From assembly GCA_030549495.1 (NCBI GenBank), contig JAUIRK010000694.1:1-64000 (forward strand): a stretch of 64,000 bases of DNA. The letters run 5' to 3'. The stretch comes from Nectonema munidae (taxonomy: Eukaryota; Nematomorpha; Nectonematoida; Nectonematidae). Shown here piece by piece: positions 56,553 to 64,000 of this stretch (position 1 is its first letter; each line of letters begins with the position of its first letter). The position numbers were made by a program, and so were the translations under genes. The notes below the pieces were generated by a model. It was given only the letters and a program-made list of their open reading frames with translations, searched no databases and had not been told where the DNA came from.

Positions 56553-59083
56553 ATGAGATCTTTTAGTTGTGATTTTAGTCCAAGTTCTTCATATATCTCA
56601 AACCACAGTAATACTTCTACTGATACTGAAGAAGATCTTACTTCAGACTCTCTTATTGCTCCTGATAAAACTGAATATTTTTGGACTCCTAAGAGATCTA
56701 ATCAAGGTTGTCCTTCACGCCGAAATATAAGAGATAATGTTGTAACGCATCCTCCAAGTCCCAGAATTAGTGTTGTGCGGTTGGTCTATTAATCCAATTT
56801 ATTGGTCCTACACTTAAATGTAAAAAAACAAATAAGAAGCCTAACGTGTATTTGTGTAATCTAATATCTTAAAACAATGATATGATTCTATGTATCGTTA
56901 AAACAGGTTTGACTGTATTATTGTTGCCCATATTTTAAACTTTATAGTGGCTCAATTTTACAATATCAGAATTTGAAGTACTGCTATAAAAAGTTCAAGA
57001 TTCACCACCTCCTTGTTTACTTAGGATGCTTGCTTTACATGTGACAATCAAGAAATCAACTTGTCGATGTTAAGTATATTTTTTCGGACAAGTTTGGTAA
57101 ACCTTTTTTGATTGCATCAATTACACGAGATATGTTTATTCTAATCAATAGCTTTATTAGATTTGATTTAAAAACAATTATAAATCTTAATGATAAGATA
57201 TGCAAAGTTGGCTTTTTACAAGAACATTTTTCAAAAGTATTTTCAAAATATTACTGCCCTTATGAACAATCGATGAGCAACTTGTTAAATTCAGAGGTGG
57301 ATGTTAAATTAAAATATATGATCTGTCTAAACCAGTGCACTACGGGATAAAGGTCTATCATTGTAACGACTCCAAATCTTTCTACGTTTGGCAACCTAAA
57401 ATTTATGTATCAGAACTTAGCGAGACCGGTTATTTCAGTGCTAGTGCTATAGTGAAGAGACTGATAAACAATATATTTGTTCCAAATGACACAGGGATAG
57501 TGGTTGACAGGTTTTTCATGTCCTACGAATTATGTGAGTGCGCTCAAAAAAGAGATGCTACGATAATAGGGGCTGTTAGGTCAAATCGAACCTTCGTGCT
57601 CATATTATCAGGCGCCAACATTTGAAAGGTTTGAGATAGAATGGGTGTGAAAGCAAGTTTCTCTATGCCTCTGACGCCTCTCTTACAGCTTACATTCCAA
57701 GAAAACATGCCCATTAAAATTTTAAGGTTGCTTATATTTTTTCTAGCAAACACTTGAATGAAATAAAATGTGTTGGAGAGTATAATAAACCGGTAACAAT
57801 TGCTTTGTATAATAAGTACAAATGTGGTGTGGATACCGCTAATAAAATGCTAAGAGAATATACTTCTTATAGATTATTCTAGAAGTCTAGAACAAGGTTT
57901 CCCAACGGGGTCCACATGGACCCCTAAGAGTCCATTGGGAATTTAAGGGGGTCCACGGACAAAAATATGAATATTGGGGGTCCTTTTAAGTCAGTAAGGG
58001 GTTCAAGAAGTCTTTGCCAAAAATAAATAATATGTAAACAAAAAACAAATGAGTTACCAGCATCCACTGCTTTTAGCGCTTATTGACAAGCTATTTATGC
58101 AGTATATTCTAAAATGTTTATAGCAAAAAGTGTATAATAGTAAAATAAAAATCTGATGGAAGCATATTTTATATGGTTTGGACGTCTAATGACCATGTTT
58201 CTCATTTTTATCTAATCACCAACCATGTAAGTAACGATAACGATTTCCTAAAATGTTAAATTACTACTGACTGAGCTACGGAAACCACAATATATTTATA
58301 TTTATTCTTTGTGTGTAATATGAGTTACAAGTTAATTCTACAATACAATTATTAGTGAATAGTATCTATGATTCCATGATTAGTTTGAATGAAGTTGATT
58401 ACAGTAATCTCTAGCTACTCGCCGCTTTGATTATTATCGAGGCCTGGGTGTTTATCAGATTTTATTTGAAAGTCATTGTCGTATATTTTTGTTTATCTTG
58501 TTCAAGGAAGCCTTAAGATGCGAAATGATTAATATAATATATATTCGTTTTTTTAAATTTACAATTAAAATTGAAATGTTTTCCCTATGTGAATATACAT
58601 ATCTATACATGTCCCTTAGAGATCATGGGGATCCACAGTTAATAAGGTTATCGCTCAAAGGGTCCATAGGCAAAAAAAGGTTAGGAACCCCTGCTCTAGA
58701 AGATGGTCTATGACCATTTTTACAAATTATCTTGGCATATCAACTTTGAATAGCTGGATAATATGCTCTGAAAATGACAGTAGTTTGTTTCCAAGTATAA
58801 AAAAGGTAGGAGAAGACACTTTATTAGACATCTATGTTTTAGTTTGACTAAAGAATCCATGCGCTTGAGATCAAACAATTCTAATTTGAGAAGCATAAGA
58901 AAAAATATTTTGACTTTTTTTGGTATTGAAACTGTTGTTGAAAGAAATGAACCACAATCTTCTCCTGGATTTTGTTCAGTGTAAGGCTGTAAGCCAATAA
59001 GTAGAGGGACAAGAAAATGTGATTTCTGTAAAAAGTATATTTGTAAGAACCATACAAAGTTTGTATGTCCTTCATGTCAATAA
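56553..59083 (+). pseudogene. second piggyBac transposase, decayed and interrupted
   Basis: Same order of blocks as the copy at 7528 but much more diverged. There is an acidic Ser-rich N-terminus from 56553, then FKIHHLLVYLGCLLYM near 56990, RDMFILINSFIRFDLK from 57128, the HYGIKVYHCNDSKSFYVW block from 57338, VVDRFFMSYEL (second catalytic Asp) near 57500, and YKCGVDTANKMLREY (third Asp) near 57815. The Cys-rich tail follows beyond the insertion: CDFC, CKNH and CPSC near 59018-59083. The first catalytic Asp block is damaged. At least five breaks and a hAT MITE insertion at 57893 make it dead. Ends were not placed: ATTAACCCCTCAGAACG at 56388 could be a left end, and AGATGGCGTTAA at 59666 is shared with the other copy. 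Confidence 0.75.
57893..58693. mobile_element. 801-bp hAT MITE inside the piggyBac remnant
   Basis: The left end CAAGGTTTCCCAACGGGGTC and the right end, read inward, CAGGGGTTCCTAACC are hAT-type. GTCTAGAA at 57885-57892 and CTCTAGAA at 58694-58701 form the target duplication on the preferred nTCTAGAn site. The words GGGGTCCACATGGACCCC near the left and AAAGGGTCCATAGGC near the right are subterminal. No coding capacity. It is younger than the piggyBac it split. Confidence 0.88.
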
Positions 59084-59412
59084 AATTTAAATTTTTTTAA
59101 ATTTCATGTTGTACATATGTTCTATACTTTAATTTCTTTTAGAAATGTGTGATAAATTATGAAAAGAAATGTGTCCCAAAACTTTTATACTTACCTAGCA
59201 AATTATTAAGAATTGGTCTGGAGCAACCGATATACGCAATTTTTATGATAATAAAGCATAGACCGTCTGATTTAGAATATGACACATTTTAGCAAAATTT
59301 CTGATAATTCTTTGTTGTGTGATAATTTTTTTGTAAAAAAGGTAAAGGTATCTTGGGGTGTTTTCATTAAGAAAGTACATTTCCGCCCCCTGTATTTAAC
59401 TATTCGTAATGA
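59084..59412. other. 3' part of the second piggyBac, noncoding
   Basis: AT-rich sequence after the transposase stop; nothing else seen. Confidence 0.35.
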
Positions 59413-59482
59413 AGACTAGAGCTGGATTTGAACTCGTAATGTTGGAAATATAAGCCAGTAATCTAGCCAACCTTACACCCGT
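59413..59482 (-). repeat. tRNA-like SINE fragment
   Basis: On the - strand TAAGGTTGGCTAGATTACTG (A-box-like) is followed by ACGAGTTCAAATCCAGC, a good B box, about 25 nt later. The arms do not pair well enough for a tRNA gene. It lies inside or next to the piggyBac remnant. Confidence 0.4.
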
Positions 59483-59864
59483 CCCTAATAGTAATAGTGT
59501 CTAGTTTTGAAAAACAATCACTTTTTTGCTATCAAGTTTACTTTATAAATCTTAGTTCTTATAATTGTAAAAAATATTTTTTTTCTATATTCTATTTTTT
59601 TCTAATGAACAATTATTTTTTAAGCTATGAATATACAGTGCACATTTTATGAAATTTTTGTATTTAGATGGCGTTAATTTTTTAATATTTTTGATGTCAA
59701 AACTATTTTAGAAAGAGTTATATAACTTTCATTTTAGGATTTAATAAAATTGTTTTCATATAAAATAAAGATTGATCATTTTTTTCCAAAAATTAAGGGA
59801 AAAAAACTTTTTTTACTATATACTCAGTCATATGTAACCTAATTAATTAATTAATTAATTAAGT

Positions 59865-60750
59865 TGTTTTGTGACGTTCGCACCCATCCTTTCGGATATC
59901 GTGGCCCGCCCGGAATGCTGAGTCCAAGTCTAACTGGACTTTCCATCCCACTAAACACCAATCGGCCCTTGTTACAAAAGAATAGCTCTATTATATATAG
60001 TATTTTACAAGAATTTATGTTACAATATATAAATACAACTGAGAGAACGATACAATCCTAACGCGAACGCTCCCACTTTGGGAAACAAACTTATTGTCTA
60101 GTGATAGCTTGATTACTAACCACGTAGAATCGCGTCGCTAGAGCACTACCTAACCGTAAAAACCTTTGAATTCTTCAGAGGAAGAAAACCAGGGTAAAAA
60201 ACCGGCACGACGGAATGTATCTTGTTCCTAAATAAAAGAATATGATTATAAAAGGTATATGCTACAAAAATAGAAGCGTTTGAAGGCATGCAATATCTTA
60301 TATATTATTAATAAATAATATTTGATACATGTTATAGGGGTTAAGAAAGATATACATAATTTAAGGCATGCTAGGTTAGGAACAATCTACCCCTGTAATT
60401 TGACTCCATCCCTTAATGTCGTCCCTAGGATATATGTTTTAATATTGGAATGTTTAGACGGTCCTACAAGCGGACTCATGTAGAGGCCAGATTACCGACT
60501 ATGCCTAACCTAGCTCGTAAGATGAAACTGTTTTGGGACTTATACCTTGTGCCAATCCTAAATTTAAGTAGGCGGATCTAGAACTCAGAAAAAAACAGAA
60601 CTATATCGCAGAACGCAGAATTCCCTATTGCTTGGGGGCTATTGTATATGGGTAGTCACCTAGGATAATTTTTCTCTTTTTTTTTAGCATATACCCCCAA
60701 GAACGCTTCAGCCTGGGTTTGCGTGAGCTCCCAATCTTGGCATAATTGTG
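59865..60750. repeat. GC-richer island of unknown nature, possibly a solo LTR fossil
   Basis: From TGTGACGTTCGCACCC the sequence is clearly less AT-rich (for example ATCGTGGCCCGCCCGGAATG) for about 880 bp, with no open frame of note. ATATGTAACCTA occurs just before it at 59830 and just after it at 60780, as if flanking an insertion. A start with TG and the lack of genes would suit a solo LTR, but the matching end is not clear. Treated as an old, non-coding relic. Confidence 0.3.
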
Positions 60751-60799
60751 GGCAATGCTTGTGTGTTCTTAATTTTTGATATGTAACCTATCGAGAAAA

Positions 60800-62756
60800 A
60801 TTTAGTAAAAAAACTTGTATTCTCAATCAAATTAATTTTTTTCTTTCAATGCAAAATAGTTTGAAAAAAAAATTACATTTATATTTTTGATTAGGTATTA
60901 TTTTTCTTCCTTTTCAAAAATCAAGTCTAAAATTCATGTGGAGTAAAAAGACATAGTTCGTCCCACTAGGGTTGAGTTTTGACTTAGTAAATTGTTTATA
61001 AAGACCACTTTTGATGTTTTTGTTTACCGTTACGTGTCAGAATTGATTGCATATAAAAACTTACATTTTCCATGTACTATTTTCACAATGTGTTCATTGA
61101 GTTAAGTTCCTAGATTTTGCTAAAAAATTTGATGCTTACCTATTTTCAACTTAAAAAAAATATATATTTTTTATTTTTTTTAATTTTTTTTTTCTTCAAA
61201 TTCAAAATTCAATAAACGAAATATTTTCATTAATTTGATTTATATCTACGAAAATATTGAAAAATATTACCTTGGCACAAACTCCAAATTAGAGTTGAAA
61301 AACTTAGACACTTCCCCCTTCTCCCGAAATTTTTTTTTTAATTAAAAAAATAATTAAACTTAAAATATGTTGCTATAAGAGTTAAGCTTATCAATAAAAT
61401 CGTTTTATCAAAAAGAGAATACGGAATCTATGTAATTATATATATATTGAGAGAGAAAGAAAGAAAGAATATTTTTTATTTATGATAACTTTCTTAAGTT
61501 CATGAATAATATATAAATAATAAATGAACAAAAATATTTAAAAATTAAATTAAAATTTTGATTCTAAAATGCCTCATCAAAAAAGTATTTAACACCTAAG
61601 TTTGTGATTCTCAGCTTTGGCCCTTGTCAAAAATATTCTGTTCACCTCTTCTTGCTTCAGTCCCTACTTTGATCTATCAATTGACACCCTTTCAGAATCC
61701 AATTCAATTAACAATGCCACATTTTTAGCGGTAGTCCTTCGTTGAAACGCATTTTTTATTGATTGAAGTCACCGGTTGATGAAAGTTACAGATCTTTCCT
61801 GTATCTTTATCGAAGATTGGTAGTGATAAAGTGTTTTCTTTCACAATGAATGCTACGCAGTGTGTGATCAAGGATGCAAAAGGGAGATCAATCCCAGCTG
61901 CATTACTCTTAGAGTTAGAGATGTAAATTATATTTGATGATGATGATGATGATGTTTCCTACCAAGATTTTAATGTCTTGTGATCACAGAAAACTCATTA
62001 ACTTTTTCTCTTTTTTACGCACTCCCAGTGAATAAAAACATTCTCCTTTCTCTTTGATCAAATTTTCATTCTTCACATCGCAAATGTGGTTGTCTTCTGC
62101 CAAGGGTGTTACTTTTATGCAGTCAAGGCTACTGATTTGTTGTTCTATTTCTTGCTTGTTCGCGCTTGCCAAGGCTCATAACTCTATTCTTAACTTTAGA
62201 TGGATTCTGACTTGAGATACTGTCAGATTCAAAATTTCTATGGAGCGATCGCCCTCCCCTAATCAATTCTAGTTTTCTTTTCTTAAAGAAGTGTTGTTCT
62301 CACATCTGTAAGATGATATGACTTAATATGTTTCTGGGACAATTCCGCATTTATTTATAAAAAACATTCTTTTTTAGTATGCCCTGAATGTAATTCTGTT
62401 GAAAAATGATAGTCATAATTTAATTTAAAATCATGCACCTAGTTTATAAAAATATTTTCTTAGATTTTAAAAACACTTGAAAAATATATATTATACATTA
62501 TATACATTAAGAAACTAAATAGTTATTAATTATCCAATGCAAAATGCATCCTTTAATTTAATATAATTTCATTAAAATAAAGTAGTAAAGCATTAGAACA
62601 ATTCACTGTCCAACAAATTTTTGCTACAAGCCAAAATATATCATTTTCTAATAGTCCTAAACTGTTATTTTCTAAAAAGTAATCTCTTTATATTCAAAAT
62701 GCCTCCTATTTTTTGTTATTTGCGTTATCGTAAATATATTATCTGTATATATAAAA
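60800..62756. other. AT-rich; weak - strand coding relic at 61.6-62.2 kb
   Basis: GTGATTCTCAGC at 61602 resembles a hAT end. On the - strand 61720-62172 has short coding-like stretches (SLITHCVAFIVKENTLSLP) that I cannot assign. A six-unit GAT microsatellite lies at 61937-61952. The rest is plain. Confidence 0.3.
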
Positions 62757-64000
62757 TCACAATACATGTACAAATAAAAGTATGAAAAACAAATTTATTT
62801 TTATATTTATGTTTTTTCTGTGAATATTTTCTTTTTCTTCTCTATAAAAGGTCCAACAATAGTCAGCCAGCATATTCCGGCTCGATTTTCCTTTGTAGCG
62901 CTTTTCAATTTTTGAAATATCTTTGTGAAACCTTTTCCCATGTTCATCGCTTACATCTGATAGATTTTCAGAAAAAAACGACAAGTGGGAATTCAAAAAA
63001 TGTACCCTTAGAGACATGCGATAACCAAGCATTTCATAGGCTTTAATTAATTGAGAGACAATTAATTCGTAGTCTTCAGATTTATGGCGTCCTAAAAAAT
63101 ATTTGCAAACATTTTTGAGACTTTTCCAAGCATTAGCTTCCAACTCATTAAGGGTCTCGTCAAAGTTTTCATCCTACATCAATTGCCGTATTTGGGGTCC
63201 AACTAAAATGCCCTCTTTCAATTTTGCATCACTTATTTTTGAAAAGTTGGCTTTCAAGTATAAAAAACTGGAGCATCATGCTTGAAGGTTTTAAGAAATT
63301 GTTTAACCAACCCGAGTTTAATGTGAAGAGACGGCAATATAAATTTTTCTTTATTTACTAAAGGCTTTTTACTATATTTCCAAAGCCTATTTCAGATCTC
63401 GATCTTTCTGGCCAAAGTTTTTGTTTGTAATGTTTGTTAGAATCTCGAGAATTCCATAGGCACAGAAAACACATAAATTTAGTGTAACTTTAAAATTGCC
63501 ACTACTTTTAAATCCGCACAGAGAAGCCAATTGTGCTCTTTATATTTTACTTTTTCTAGTATAAATTTCAGGTTTTCATAGTTTTCTTTTAAAGAGGCTG
63601 AATAAGCGATTGGTATTGGTGGCAAAGCCTTTCCTATATGTAAGAGTACAGCTTTGGTACTATTAACTGAAGAATCAATAAAAAGTCTCCATTGTGAAGC
63701 TTCATTAAATAAATTTAATTTTTCAAAAAGAGTATAAATATTGCTACAGTAGCACAAATTGTTTTCAAACAAAATAATTCTTCCAAAACTTCAGACCTTG
63801 AACAATATTTTGTTATTCTAGTTTCTCTGGTTAAAAGATTCTTTTCTTTCAACCAAGAAACTAAAAGTTCACTCTGGTGTTTAGTCAAATTCAAATCTTT
63901 AACTAAATCATTTAATTTACTTTGATTAAACACCATTGGCTCAACCCTCACATGGTTAAATAAGGCCGCTGCGGCCCTTGACTAATAAAGAAACGTTAAA
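62757..64000 (-). pseudogene. broken copy of a widespread repetitive arthropod protein family, function unknown
   Basis: On the - strand, entering from beyond the right edge, the parts appear in the family's usual order. These are KLNDLVKDLNLTKHQSELL and SWLKEKNLLTRETRITKY (about 63790-63930), then EASQWRLFIDSSVNSTKAVL and LKENYENLKFILEKVKY (63530-63690), CFLCLWNSRDS (near 63460), LPSLHIKLGLVKQFL (near 63320), ISDAKLKEGILVGPQIRQL (63185-63240), then HFLNSHLSFFSENLSDVSDE and GKRFHKDISKIEKRY with MLADYCWTFYREE (62830-63010). I recall many uncharacterised predicted proteins with these blocks in arthropods and cnidarians, often in many copies, so it may be transposon-derived. No catalytic motif is known to me. 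At least three frame breaks are present, so this copy is dead. The CxxC pair in CFLCLW suggests a metal site. Confidence 0.75.

Overview
The window looks like AT-rich nuclear DNA of an arthropod. A copepod such as a sea louse (caligid) is my best guess, from the base composition and the mixture of repeat families, but nothing here proves the species. There are no operons, ribosome binding sites or bacterial genes. Host genes are sparse and split by long introns. Most of the recognisable sequence is transposable elements and satellite DNA.

Two host genes are well supported. Four exons on the + strand (650-845, 12881-12944, 14168-14394, 16924-17073) encode consecutive parts of protoporphyrinogen oxidase (PPOX), the penultimate enzyme of haem synthesis. 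All three junctions keep the reading frame and have GT/AG borders. The 5' part of the gene lies left of the window and I could not find its last exon. On the - strand at 23843-24724 is a short, intronless rhodopsin-class GPCR whose DRY motif is replaced by VQA.

The 12-kb PPOX intron (846-12880) is a trap for mobile DNA. It holds a decayed Ty3/Gypsy fossil (about 2500-5350) with a hAT-like repeat inside it, a 3.8-kb piggyBac element (about 5692-9474) with a spliced transposase gene and an internal 36-bp tandem array, a fold-back, and a deleted hAT element with a perfect 8-bp target duplication (11013-12357). A Merlin element with an uninterrupted transposase lies at 18524-19790, and related Merlin ends occur at 13.4 and 36.2 kb.

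From 20 to 37 kb are hAT fragments and MITEs (one with the perfect target duplication GTTTAAAC), hairpins, tRNA-like SINE pieces and long AT-rich stretches where I see nothing. From 38.3 to 43.4 kb is a compound satellite. A 110-bp repeat rich in the word GTCGC is split by about 4.3 kb of a 39-bp repeat that has higher-order structure. Its flanks recur in inverted orientation near 50.5-51.1 kb.

The right third holds a CGGBP1-like hAT remnant (47.1-48.0 kb), a deleted pogo/Tigger element (54058-54800), a second, older piggyBac (about 56.5-59.1 kb) interrupted by an 801-bp hAT MITE, a GC-richer island of unknown nature (59.87-60.75 kb) and, running off the right edge on the - strand, a broken copy of a protein family that is repetitive in many arthropods.
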